DNA from: Methyloprofundus sp.
Lineage (GTDB): Bacteria > Pseudomonadota > Gammaproteobacteria > Methylococcales > Methylomonadaceae
Length of the DNA stretch: 7,877 nucleotides
Reading direction: 5' to 3'
Assembly: GCA_030619185.1 (NCBI GenBank)
Contig: JAUXBW010000109.1
Coordinates: 1 to 7,877 of the forward strand
Below, piece by piece: positions 1 to 7,603 of this stretch. Numbering within the stretch: the first letter of the stretch is position 1; every line of letters starts with the position of its first letter. Below the pieces are notes generated by a model, which searched no databases, was not told the DNA's origin, and worked only from the letters and a program-made list of their open reading frames with translations. Made by a program: the position numbers and the translations under genes.

Positions 1-428
1 GCTTGTTCACCTTTGGCATTAAAAAATCGTATCAAACCTTGTTGATCAACTAACCACACTTCAATTGCTCCCGCTGCTAAATACAATGAAATTTTTTCCT
101 GCATTTCAAGTATTGTATTTGAGCGGGACAGAATTTCAATACACAATTCTGGCGCAGACGTGGCACAAATATCTTCACAATGAAGCAGAAAATACTCTTT
201 AGTCCCCCAAGCAACATCAGCGACTTTAACCCCTTTATGGGTTTGAATAGCAAGTTTACTAAAAACCTCACCTGCTAATTCTGTCGCTAATAGTGTTGCT
301 AATTTACCTTGTAAATAACTGTGCATAAAAGAAGAAGGAGACATTTCAATATTTCCTCGTTCATTTAATTCTATTTTATAAGGTAAATCCTTTAGGGACT
401 TATCTGCTATTACGTCCTGCCATTGCAT
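1..428 (-). CDS. Uma2-family (DUF820) putative endonuclease, C-terminus cut by the window edge
   Basis: Reading leftward from ATG at 428 there is an open frame of 142 complete codons that runs off base 1 without a stop, so the C-terminus is missing. The family is usually about 180-200 residues. The translation has the Uma2 pattern of the PD-(D/E)XK nuclease fold: Asp71 in VADVAWG, then APELCIEILSRSN with Glu94 and Glu98, a following lysine (Lys112 in MQEKISLYLAAG), and the typical IEVWLVD strand at 122-128. The start is set by GAGGA (439..435), six bases ahead of the ATG and inside the end of narG. The narG stop and this start share one base (TAATG), so the two are probably translationally coupled. 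A nearby ATG at 423 is in another frame. Uma2 proteins are abundant in some filamentous bacteria and their biological role is poorly known. A role in nitrate metabolism should not be assumed. The family call is firm; nuclease activity is inferred. Confidence 0.85.
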   Translation of the reverse strand, partial: MQWQDVIADKSLKDLPYKIELNERGNIEMSPSSFMHSYLQGKLATLLATELAGEVFSKLAIQTHKGVKVADVAWGTKEYFLLHCEDICATSAPELCIEILSRSNTILEMQEKISLYLAAGAIEVWLVDQQGLIRFFNAKGEQ

Positions 429-3400
429 TAATCTTCCTCGTGCTCGTAAGGTGCTTGTGGTACACCTTCTGGATTCAGCTGTTTTTCCTTACTTGCTGTT
501 AACGGCTCTTCCATCCACTGAACATCCTGGTCTTCTAATTTATGCAAAATAACATACTCATCACGTTGTGAACCTACAGTTCCATAATAGTTAAAACCGT
601 AACTTAATTGAGCATAACCCCCAATCATATGGGTAGGCTTGACAGTGACACGTGTCACACTATTTAAAATACCACCCCGTTTACCCGTAGTATTAGACCC
701 GGGGACATTGACATTTTTCTCTTGTGCGTGGTACATCATTGCCATCCCATCAGGGATACGCTGGCTGACAACAACTCTGGCGATGGTTGCACCATTGATA
801 TTTAGAGCTTCTATCCAGTCGTTATCTTCCAGACCCACTTTTTCTGCATCGGTTTCCGAAATCCACAAATGCGGTCCACCCCGTGAGAGTGTCAACATAC
901 GATGGTTATCATGATAAGTACTATGAATACCCCATTTACCATGCGGGGTAATCCAGTTTAGTTTTAGGTGCGGTTTATCACCTACTTTTGCCATCATTTC
1001 AGCCGTTGATAACATATCAACCGCAGGTTTATAAGTACAAAAAGCTTCACCAAAATCACGCATCCACTGATGATCCTGATAGAACTGGGCCCGCCCCGTT
1101 AAAGTACGGAAAGGAATATGCTCATGTATATTGGTATAACAGGCGTTATAACTGACTTTTTCCGACTCAATCCCACTCCAGGTGGGTGCCGTAATAATCT
1201 TACGCGGTTGCGCTTTAATATCACGGAAAGTAATTTTATCGTCTTCACGCGGTAAAGCCAGGTGGGTATGATCCACCCCTGTTTTATTGCCTAATGCTTT
1301 CCATGATCTAACCGCCACTTCACCATTGGTTTCTGGGGCTAAAGCTAGAATCGTTTCACACACACTAATATCATCTTCTAATGATGGCATGCCTTTAGAA
1401 ACGCCCTCTTCTTTAATCGTATAATTGATGAGTTTTAGATGCTCGTATTCTTTTTCCGTATCCCAGTCTATGCCTTTAATATTATTCCCTTGTTTAGGTA
1501 ATAAGGGCCCGAGTGCCGTGTATTTTTTATAAGTATCGGCAAAACTACGTTCCACCACTTTTAATACAGGCATCGTTTTACCTGGAATAGGTTCACACTC
1601 ACCTCGCTTCCAGTCTTTTACATCCATCGCCTGTGCAAGTTCTGCTGGCGTATCATGCAAGAGAGGTAAGGCAACGACATCTTTTTGTGTACCTAAGTGC
1701 TTTTCGGCCAACTCTGAGAATGATTTAGCAATGGTTTTAAAGATTTGCCAATCCGAACGTGATTCCCAACCTGGATCAACTGCTTGCGTTAATGGATGGA
1801 TAAACGGATGCATATCGGTGGTATTCAAATCGTTTTTCTCGTACCAGGTTGCAGTTGGTAAAACGATATCTGAATAAGCACCGGTTGAATTTAAACGGAA
1901 GTTAATATCGACCATTAAATCCAGTTTGGCAATCGGTGCATCTTTATGCCATTTGATTTCCTGGCCTTCCGCTTCTGGAAGCACATCTTGCATCACGCCA
2001 TTTTGCGCACCTAGCAAATGCTTAAGGAAATATTCATGTCCTTTAGCACTACAACCAATTAAGTTAGCACGCCAGACAAATAAGTTACGTGGGTGATTTT
2101 CTGGCGCATCAATATCTTCTGCTGCAAATTTAATATCACCTGATTTAAGTTGCTTAACAATATAGTCAGCAACCCCTTTCTCATCACTGGCACCTGCTGC
2201 TTCAGCATCTTTAACGATATCCATAGGATTTTTGTTAAAGTGAGGTGCTGATGGCAACCAACCTAAACGCTGAGAAACAACATTGTAATCAGCCAGGTTA
2301 TGGCCTTTATAATTCGCTTGTGCAGTTGACGCTAATAAAGCATCCGCTTCAATTTTCTCATAACGCCACTGATCGGTATGGAAATAGAAGAAGGTTGTGC
2401 CGTTCATATGACGCGGTGGTTTTTGCCAATCCAGTGCAAATGCAACCGGAGCCCAACCTGCTTGCGGACGTAGTTTTTCCTGTCCAACATAGTGACACCA
2501 GCCGCCACCACTTTGACCAATACAACCACACATATGCAGTAAGTTCATGATAGCGCGATAATGCATATCATTGTGATACCAGTGATTTAAGCCAGCTCCC
2601 AGAATAACCATGGACTTACCCATGGTTTTAGAAGCATTATCAGCAAACTCACGACCACTCAGAATAATATCTGCTTGTTTTACACCAGTAATTTTTTCTG
2701 CCCAGGCAGGTGTGTTGGGAATGCTAGCATCATCGTAGCCACTTGCTATATCACCACCTAAACCACGGTCTAATCCGTATTGCGCCAATTGCAGGTCAAA
2801 TACAGTCGTTACTAGACACTCTTTGCCATTAAGGGTAACTTTCTTAACAGGAACATTACGACGCATAGGTACATCAACACCTGTCTGGAAGTCAGGCATT
2901 AACACTTCAACAATATCGTCTTTATCAAAGATCAAGCTGAGGCGCGCTTTGGTATTTCTACGACCTTTTTTAGGAACCAAGTTCCACTTACCTTCTTCGC
3001 CCCAGCGGAAACCAATTGACCCATTGGGTGCAATAATATCGCCTGTCTTTTCATCAATAACCACGGTTTTCCAGTCTGGGTTATTGGCTTCACCTAACGA
3101 GTCATCAAAATCTGCAGCACGAACAAAGCGGCCATTGACATACGAACCTTCATGCTCATCCAACATGACCAGCATTGGCATATCGGTGTAGGTACGTGCG
3201 TACTCTTCAAAATAAGCATCTTGATTGTCAATGAAGAATTCTTTTAGAGCGACATGTCCCATCGCTAAAAAGATAGCTGCATCGGTACCTTGTTTAGCCG
3301 GCATCCACAAATCAGCAAATTTAACGTATTCTGCATAATCAGGAGAGATAGCAACAACTTTTGCACCTTTATAACGGACTTCAGAATAGAAATGCGCATC

Positions 3401-4189
3401 CGGTGTACGTGTCATCGGTAAATTAGAACCTGCAACGACAATATAGGTTGAGTTGTACCAGTCAGCTGATTCAGGTACATCAGTTTGCTCGCCCCAAACT
3501 TGTGGAGAAGCAGGGGGTAAATCACAGTACCAGTCATAGAAAGACAGACAAGCACCACCAATTAATGAAAGGTAACGACTACCCGCCGCATAACTGATCA
3601 TCGACATGGCTGGAATGGGTGAAAAACCAACGATTCTATCGGGGCCATGTGTTTTAGCCGTATAGACATTCGATGCTGCAATAATTTCAGCAACTTCTTC
3701 CCAGTCAACACGAACAAAGCCACCTAGGCCACGCACTGCTGTATATTTTTTACGTTTTTCAGGATCTTCCTGAATAGCTCCCCATGCTTCAACAGGGTCT
3801 TTACCTGTTGCACGTTCATCTCTATATAAAGAGACTAGACGTTCACGAATAAGCGGATGCTTCACACGTAATGGGCTGTATAAATACCAGGAGAAACTCG
3901 CACCACGAGGGCAGCCGCGAGGTTCATGGTTTGGCATATCCGGGCGCGTGCGTGGATAATCCGTTGCCTGCATTTCAAAAGCAACCAGGCCGTTTTTAAC
4001 ATGAATATTCCATGAACAACTTCCCGTGCAGTTTACTCCATGCGTGGAACGTACGACTTTATCAAAACGCCAGCGATTACGGTAACCATCCTCCCATTGG
4101 CGGTCTTCATTGGTGACAATACCATGACCACCTGAAAATTTACTTTGAACTTTTTTGAAAAAGTTTAGACGGTCTAAAAAATGACTCAT
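428..4189 (-). CDS. narG: Respiratory nitrate reductase alpha subunit NarG
   Basis: Catalytic subunit of the membrane-bound, cytoplasm-facing nitrate reductase (NarGHI), which reduces nitrate to nitrite with quinol electrons delivered through NarI and NarH. The 1253-residue product matches the length of E. coli NarG (1247) and follows it from the first residues (MSHFLDRLNFFKK, the vestigial Tat-like start) to near the end. The FS0 cluster ligands are His50, Cys54, Cys58 and Cys93. Asp223 in YDWYCDLPP matches the Mo-ligand aspartate (Asp222 in mature E. coli numbering). The molybdopterin-dinucleotide-binding domain lies at about 1077-1215. No frameshift or lost key residue is seen. The start has AGGAG (4203..4199) nine bases upstream. 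narK lies upstream on the same strand, 206 bases away. The expected narH is not downstream; a Uma2 gene overlaps the stop instead. A Nitrococcus-type NxrA (nitrite oxidation) is closely related and not excluded by sequence alone, but narK next door and E. coli-like spacing favour nitrate reduction. Confidence 0.97.
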   Translation of the reverse strand: MSHFLDRLNFFKKVQSKFSGGHGIVTNEDRQWEDGYRNRWRFDKVVRSTHGVNCTGSCSWNIHVKNGLVAFEMQATDYPRTRPDMPNHEPRGCPRGASFSWYLYSPLRVKHPLIRERLVSLYRDERATGKDPVEAWGAIQEDPEKRKKYTAVRGLGGFVRVDWEEVAEIIAASNVYTAKTHGPDRIVGFSPIPAMSMISYAAGSRYLSLIGGACLSFYDWYCDLPPASPQVWGEQTDVPESADWYNSTYIVVAGSNLPMTRTPDAHFYSEVRYKGAKVVAISPDYAEYVKFADLWMPAKQGTDAAIFLAMGHVALKEFFIDNQDAYFEEYARTYTDMPMLVMLDEHEGSYVNGRFVRAADFDDSLGEANNPDWKTVVIDEKTGDIIAPNGSIGFRWGEEGKWNLVPKKGRRNTKARLSLIFDKDDIVEVLMPDFQTGVDVPMRRNVPVKKVTLNGKECLVTTVFDLQLAQYGLDRGLGGDIASGYDDASIPNTPAWAEKITGVKQADIILSGREFADNASKTMGKSMVILGAGLNHWYHNDMHYRAIMNLLHMCGCIGQSGGGWCHYVGQEKLRPQAGWAPVAFALDWQKPPRHMNGTTFFYFHTDQWRYEKIEADALLASTAQANYKGHNLADYNVVSQRLGWLPSAPHFNKNPMDIVKDAEAAGASDEKGVADYIVKQLKSGDIKFAAEDIDAPENHPRNLFVWRANLIGCSAKGHEYFLKHLLGAQNGVMQDVLPEAEGQEIKWHKDAPIAKLDLMVDINFRLNSTGAYSDIVLPTATWYEKNDLNTTDMHPFIHPLTQAVDPGWESRSDWQIFKTIAKSFSELAEKHLGTQKDVVALPLLHDTPAELAQAMDVKDWKRGECEPIPGKTMPVLKVVERSFADTYKKYTALGPLLPKQGNNIKGIDWDTEKEYEHLKLINYTIKEEGVSKGMPSLEDDISVCETILALAPETNGEVAVRSWKALGNKTGVDHTHLALPREDDKITFRDIKAQPRKIITAPTWSGIESEKVSYNACYTNIHEHIPFRTLTGRAQFYQDHQWMRDFGEAFCTYKPAVDMLSTAEMMAKVGDKPHLKLNWITPHGKWGIHSTYHDNHRMLTLSRGGPHLWISETDAEKVGLEDNDWIEALNINGATIARVVVSQRIPDGMAMMYHAQEKNVNVPGSNTTGKRGGILNSVTRVTVKPTHMIGGYAQLSYGFNYYGTVGSQRDEYVILHKLEDQDVQWMEEPLTASKEKQLNPEGVPQAPYEHEED
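435..439 (-). promoter_or_regulatory. Ribosome binding site of the Uma2 gene, inside narG
   Basis: GAGGA on the minus strand lies within the last codons of narG, six bases before the ATG at 428. With the TAATG stop/start overlap it points to translation of the Uma2 gene by ribosomes finishing narG. It decides the Uma2 start against the out-of-frame ATG five bases further on. Confidence 0.7.
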
Positions 4190-4198
4190 CGTGTTTTT

Positions 4199-4203
4199 CT
4201 CCT
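4199..4203 (-). promoter_or_regulatory. Ribosome binding site of narG
   Basis: AGGAG on the minus strand, nine bases before the narG ATG at 4189. It is a strong Shine-Dalgarno match and supports the start that also aligns with the E. coli NarG N-terminus. Confidence 0.8.
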
Positions 4204-4248
4204 GTTATTAATTATTACCCCCACGTATACGCAGAAATATAATCAGAG

Positions 4249-4323
4249 GTAGGGTGGGCAAGGCTTTCTGCCCACCGTGTAGTTTACGTATTTGGTGGGC
4301 AAAAAAAACGCTACCCACCCTAC
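4249..4323. repeat. 75-bp terminal-inverted-repeat element of the GTAGGGTGGGCA type
   Basis: The element is bounded by a perfect 10-bp inverted repeat: GTAGGGTGGG at 4249-4258 and CCCACCCTAC at 4314-4323. Inside, GGTGGGCA (4253-4260) pairs with TGCCCACC (4269-4276) across an 8-base loop, and GGTGGG (4294-4299) pairs with CCCACC (4314-4319) across a loop containing A8. It codes for nothing and is too short for a transposase. I see no clear target-site duplication. The termini resemble a miniature dispersed repeat I recall from several gammaproteobacteria and cyanobacteria; that identity is from memory. It sits in the narK-narG gap. No T-run follows either hairpin, so it is not a standard intrinsic terminator, but its RNA could still affect narG expression. 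Confidence 0.75.
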
Positions 4324-4341
4324 ATTGCTATTGTGCTTCAA

Positions 4342-4389
4342 GACGCAGAGCGTCCAAGTATGCATTCCCACGCCGAGCGTGGGAACGAG
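4342..4389. repeat. Two-hairpin dispersed repeat of the TTCCCACGC/GCGTGGGAA type
   Basis: There are two hairpins in tandem. The first has stem GACGC (4342-4346) and GCGTC (4350-4354) with loop AGA. The second has a perfect 9-bp stem, TTCCCACGC (4365-4373) and GCGTGGGAA (4377-4385), with loop CGA, and ends in CGAG. The pair lies just past the narK stop, so on the narK transcript it forms the start of the 3' region. No T-run follows, so Rho-independent termination is unlikely; roles in mRNA stability or as a selfish REP-like unit are both possible. I recall near-identical paired hairpins as high-copy intergenic repeats in gammaproteobacteria. Copy number in this genome cannot be seen here. Confidence 0.75.
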
Positions 4390-4395
4390 AAAATA

Positions 4396-6009
4396 TTATG
4401 GATTATAGAACTCACCGTCTTTACGTAAATAAAACCACCAGTTTATCATAATACAGACCACATAAAACGCTGCAAATCCCATTAATGCTACTTCAGGTGT
4501 AGTCGCTTTGATTTGTTCACCAAATACCTTAGGAATATAAAAAGCACCATAAGCCGCTACAGCAGAAGTCCAGCCTAATACTGGGCCAACCTGTTCTTTA
4601 GGAAATACCTGAGAAATGGTTCTAAACGTTGATCCATTACCGATACCGGTTGCTGCAAATAAAATAAGGAAGATAATTAAGAAAGGTACAAAATATTCTT
4701 CGGGCGTTGCTGAGTTGTAGGCTGCTTTCATATAGTAAGCAACACCACCCGCACTGATCACCATGACAAATGAGCAGATATGTGTCACCCAGGCACCACC
4801 AAATTTATCAGCAATCATTCCGCCAAAGGGACGAATTAATGCACCAATAAAAGCACCTGTCCAGGCATACATTAAAGCACTAGGCGCATTTGGGTTGATC
4901 AGGTCATGATTCATCACACCATCTACCATGACATGCTGATACCCAAAAATAACCTTAATAGCCAGCGGAAAACACGCTGCAAACCCGATAAAAGAGCCAA
5001 AGGTCATGGTATAGATAATACTCATGACCCAGGTATGTTTATTATCAAAAATCTTATACTGTCTACCTAAGCTCTCCCCAATTTGTCCGGGAATAATTTT
5101 TAATAAAGAAACGGTTAAGGCGATGACAATAAACAAAGCAATTTCTTTTGGTACCTGAAAACCCGAGCCATGCACTGAGGCAGGCAATATCAACCATAAA
5201 CCAAAAATAGCACTGATAAAAGCGATCCCCAACATGCCAAGAATCATGCTAAAGCTAAGAATAGGACCGCGCTCGATTGGCGAAACCTCTTCGGTACGAA
5301 TATTATTCATGCCAAACCAGCCTAAAAAGGCGAGTGGAATAAGAAATAACAACCAGATAAAGCCCGCATTTTGTAGATACGTCTCAGTGCCCGCTGGAAT
5401 CTTACCCACCAGTGTGCCTGAAGCGGACTGTAAAGTCATAGAGTCGCCACCCCACGAACCAAATAAGCCAAAGGTCATAGACAGTGGAATAAGGATTTGC
5501 ATGGTGGTCACACCAAAATTACCTAAGCCAGCATTCAGTCCTAAAGCCAGGCCTTGCACTTTCTTGGGAAAGAAAAAACTGATATTGGACATAGATGAGG
5601 CGAAGTTTCCGCCACCAAAGCCAGATAACAAAGCCAGCACCTGAAAGACCCAGAACGGTGTATTAATATCACGTAATGCCAGCCCCGTACCCAATGCCGG
5701 AATAATTAACAACACCGTGGTAAAGAAAATCGTATTTCGCCCACCACATAAACGGATAAAGAAACTACTGGGAATTCTCAGCGTTGCGCCCGTTAACCCC
5801 GCAATTGCCATTAAGGTAAATAAATCAGATTTCGGATAAGGAAAACCCAGATTTAGCATTTGTACTGTGATAATGCCCCAATACAACCAGACAGCAAAAC
5901 CACATAATAAACTGGGAATCGAAATCCATAAATTTCGGTTCGCAATTTTCTTGCCTTCAGACTCCCAAAACTCAGGATCTTCGACATCCCATTTTTTTAA
6001 ATCAGCCAT
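4396..6009 (-). CDS. narK: NarK-family nitrate/nitrite transporter (MFS, NNP family)
   Basis: Inner-membrane transporter for nitrate uptake and/or nitrate-nitrite exchange, supplying NarG. The 537-residue product carries the two nitrate-signature motifs: GFGGGNFASSMSNISF at 129-144 and GIGNGSTFRT at 454-463. The two substrate-binding arginines of E. coli NarK (Arg89, Arg305) match Arg78 in TLRIP and Arg393 in LIRPFGG. The MFS loop motif GGMIADKFGG is at 396-405. E. coli NarK has 463 residues. The extra length here is mainly a central insert with two additional hydrophobic stretches (about 249-276 and 289-308), suggesting 14 rather than 12 membrane segments. The ATG at 6009 is preferred because GGAG (6018..6015) lies five bases ahead. 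An in-frame GTG at 6015 would overlap that site and add only Met-Cys. narG follows on the same strand after a repeat-filled 206-base gap. Antiporter versus nitrate/H+ symporter mode cannot be settled from sequence. Confidence 0.95.
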   Translation of the reverse strand: MADLKKWDVEDPEFWESEGKKIANRNLWISIPSLLCGFAVWLYWGIITVQMLNLGFPYPKSDLFTLMAIAGLTGATLRIPSSFFIRLCGGRNTIFFTTVLLIIPALGTGLALRDINTPFWVFQVLALLSGFGGGNFASSMSNISFFFPKKVQGLALGLNAGLGNFGVTTMQILIPLSMTFGLFGSWGGDSMTLQSASGTLVGKIPAGTETYLQNAGFIWLLFLIPLAFLGWFGMNNIRTEEVSPIERGPILSFSMILGMLGIAFISAIFGLWLILPASVHGSGFQVPKEIALFIVIALTVSLLKIIPGQIGESLGRQYKIFDNKHTWVMSIIYTMTFGSFIGFAACFPLAIKVIFGYQHVMVDGVMNHDLINPNAPSALMYAWTGAFIGALIRPFGGMIADKFGGAWVTHICSFVMVISAGGVAYYMKAAYNSATPEEYFVPFLIIFLILFAATGIGNGSTFRTISQVFPKEQVGPVLGWTSAVAAYGAFYIPKVFGEQIKATTPEVALMGFAAFYVVCIMINWWFYLRKDGEFYNP

Positions 6010-6400
6010 ACACACTCCACTTCAAGGATTAAATAATTATTTGCTAATTTTACCCCTAATCAACAACAAAAGCCCCTGTTTATTACTATAAATACTGCTA
6101 TAACACATTGAAATAAAAGATATACCCTAGCATTTCACTAGGTTATTATAATGGTATTTACACGACACTTTTGCATTAGCCTAATTTGTAAGGAGTTTTC
6201 TATATTCACATAAAAAACAATAGTTATACTGAGGTTTTTATTTTTTTCCTGCTAATATTTAAGATAGAAAATAATGACATGTTATGGTTTTTTCTTACGC
6301 TCTATTTGCGTTTTTTTATAGGCTTAAGCATAAGCAACAAACACTTCCTCCAGACATTTGTTATGATTTACTTATAAACCAGCATGAGCAAGTTTAAATA
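6010..6400. promoter_or_regulatory. Divergent AT-rich control region between narK and the hpp gene
   Basis: These 391 bases hold no convincing gene. They should contain the narK promoter (leftward) and the hpp promoter (rightward). Visible are an imperfect palindrome at 6121-6147, overlapping TATAAT matches on both strands at 6145-6152, a small inverted repeat GCTTA/TAAGC (6322-6326 and 6331-6335), and T-rich tracts on the plus strand near 6234-6247, 6289-6294 and 6311-6317. No hairpin precedes the T-tracts, so they are not read as terminators. TACCCCT at 6051-6057 fits the NarL heptamer consensus TACYYMT but stands alone. No complete FNR/NnrR box (TTGAT-N4-ATCAA) is seen. No credible -35/-10 pair could be fixed for either direction. 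Confidence 0.6.
6121..6147. promoter_or_regulatory. Imperfect palindrome, candidate operator
   Basis: TATACCCTAG (6121-6130) and CTAGGTTATT (6138-6147) are inverted repeats matching at 8 of 10 positions around a 7-base spacer. The core is a perfect CCTAG/CTAGG. The right arm runs into a -10-like TATAAT. The size and placement suit a dimeric regulator, but the motif does not match FNR, NarL or NnrR consensus as I know them. It could also be a chance hairpin in AT-rich DNA. Confidence 0.35.
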
Positions 6401-7603
6401 ATGAAATTACTCCCGTTACTCCAAGCCTTTACTGTAGACCCGGTAAAGCTGAATATAAAGGCAAAAGTACTTTCTTTGCTTGCTTGTTTTTGCGCTATTT
6501 TTTTTATCGCCCTTATTACCCAGGCAGTTATAGGTGCTTCTGATTCCCCTATCATCGTCGCTTCAATGGGGGCTTCTGCTGTTATTTTGTTTTTTATCCC
6601 CAACAGCCCCTTAGCCCAACCCTGGCCCTTTGTCGGTGGGCAATTATGTTCAGCCTTTATCGGTATGAGTTGCGCTCTTAATATTCAGGAAACAGCCTCA
6701 TCGGCTGCTGTTGCTGCGGGAGCTTCAGTCCTGGTCATGCTAGTATTACGCTGCCTGCACCCACCTGCAACCGCAACGGCACTTGCCCCGGTTATGGCAG
6801 GAGACAGCATAACCTCCCTGGGTTACTCATTTATGCTGGTACCTGTCGGCATTAATGTAGGCTTGATGATAATACTTTCCATCATTATTAATCGCTGGGT
6901 TTTGAACCGTAACTACCCGAGTGCCTTAACGACAATTAAAGAAACAGAAACCAATCAACGCCATAGCACAACAGTGGCAAGCCATAATATAGGTATTACC
7001 AGCCAGGATATTGAACAGGCATTAAAAAGCTCAAAAAGCCTGATAGATGTGACCACAGCTCAGTTAAGCCAGCTATTAAGTAACGCAGAAATGAATACTT
7101 TTAAGCGTGTACGTGGCGATATCTGCTGTGCAGACATTATGGTGCGCGACATCATAACAGTTGAATATGGCACAGAAGTAGAAGATGCCTGGCAGCTAAT
7201 ACAAACAAAAAAACTTAAAGTCATCCCCGTCGTAGATAATGCGAAACGTGTGATAGGAATCATTACCTGGCATGATTTTTTTAAACATATAAACCTGAAT
7301 GCCTATGATAGCCTGCAAGATCAATTTCGTCGTTTTATTAGACGCACAGCCAAAATTGAAACCAAAAAACCTGAAGCGGTAGGACATATTATGACTCCAT
7401 TTGTCGTAACCTTACCTGAAACAACCCATATCGTTGAGCTGATCCCATTAATGTCTCTGCAAGGACATCGCCAAATCCCCATTATTAATGAAGAACACCG
7501 CCTGGTGGGTATGGTTTATCAAGCGAATCTGGTTGCTGCACTGTATAACCAGAGCCTGGCTCAAGCCAAGCTACTCCAACCCAACATCATGGCGCGCAAG
7601 TAA
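6401..7603 (+). CDS. HPP-family membrane protein with C-terminal CBS-domain pair, putative nitrite/nitrate permease
   Basis: The 400-residue product has two parts. Residues 1-170 form an HPP-family integral membrane domain with about four or five hydrophobic segments (near 23-44, 50-67, 77-95, 98-118, 140-164) and the naming motif LHPPATATAL (His120-Pro121-Pro122). Residues about 243-300 and 327-383 are two CBS domains, which in other proteins bind adenine nucleotides. CBS1 keeps the ribose-contacting TxxD pattern (Thr289, Asp292 in GIITWHDF); CBS2 has Tyr373 and Asn376 there. HPP proteins of plant plastids have nitrite transport activity, so divergent placement next to narK-narG suggests nitrite or nitrate traffic tuned by energy state (inference). 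An in-frame stop at 6395-6397 makes the ATG at 6401 the first usable start. The ribosome binding site is poor: only GAG at 6386-6388. The family call is firm; substrate and direction are not shown by the sequence. Confidence 0.9.
   Translation: MKLLPLLQAFTVDPVKLNIKAKVLSLLACFCAIFFIALITQAVIGASDSPIIVASMGASAVILFFIPNSPLAQPWPFVGGQLCSAFIGMSCALNIQETASSAAVAAGASVLVMLVLRCLHPPATATALAPVMAGDSITSLGYSFMLVPVGINVGLMIILSIIINRWVLNRNYPSALTTIKETETNQRHSTTVASHNIGITSQDIEQALKSSKSLIDVTTAQLSQLLSNAEMNTFKRVRGDICCADIMVRDIITVEYGTEVEDAWQLIQTKKLKVIPVVDNAKRVIGIITWHDFFKHINLNAYDSLQDQFRRFIRRTAKIETKKPEAVGHIMTPFVVTLPETTHIVELIPLMSLQGHRQIPIINEEHRLVGMVYQANLVAALYNQSLAQAKLLQPNIMARK

Noticed and set aside
77..271. 64-codon minus-strand frame in the Uma2 region
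   Set aside because: It overlaps the Uma2 gene in another frame, and the Uma2 frame has clear family motifs.
2823..3191. 122-codon plus-strand frame inside narG, and similar plus-strand frames at 639-914, 2245-2550 and 5234-5644
   Set aside because: They lie antisense within strongly conserved narG or narK and have no recognisable domain, so they are treated as shadows.
4294..4323. Hairpin plus homopolymer run as an intrinsic terminator of narK
   Set aside because: The A8/T8 tract lies in the loop rather than after the stem, so it does not fit a Rho-independent terminator in either direction.
6013..6015. GTG as the narK start codon
   Set aside because: It overlaps the likely ribosome binding site GGAG; ATG at 6009 has proper spacing and begins the usual sequence.
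6051..6057. TACCCCT matching the NarL heptamer consensus
   Set aside because: A single degenerate heptamer is expected by chance and no second heptamer is arranged around it.
6050..6063. FNR-like site reading TTGAT-N4-GGTAA on the minus strand
   Set aside because: Only the first half-site fits; the second half matches two of five positions, so the total is too weak to call.
6189..6195. TAAGGAG, a strong Shine-Dalgarno-like sequence on the plus strand
   Set aside because: No ATG, GTG or TTG lies at a suitable distance downstream and no frame of useful length follows.
6384..6401. Five-codon upstream frame (MSKFK) whose stop overlaps the hpp start as TAATG
   Set aside because: It has no ribosome binding site and is short enough to arise by chance in AT-rich DNA; conservation would be needed to call a leader peptide.
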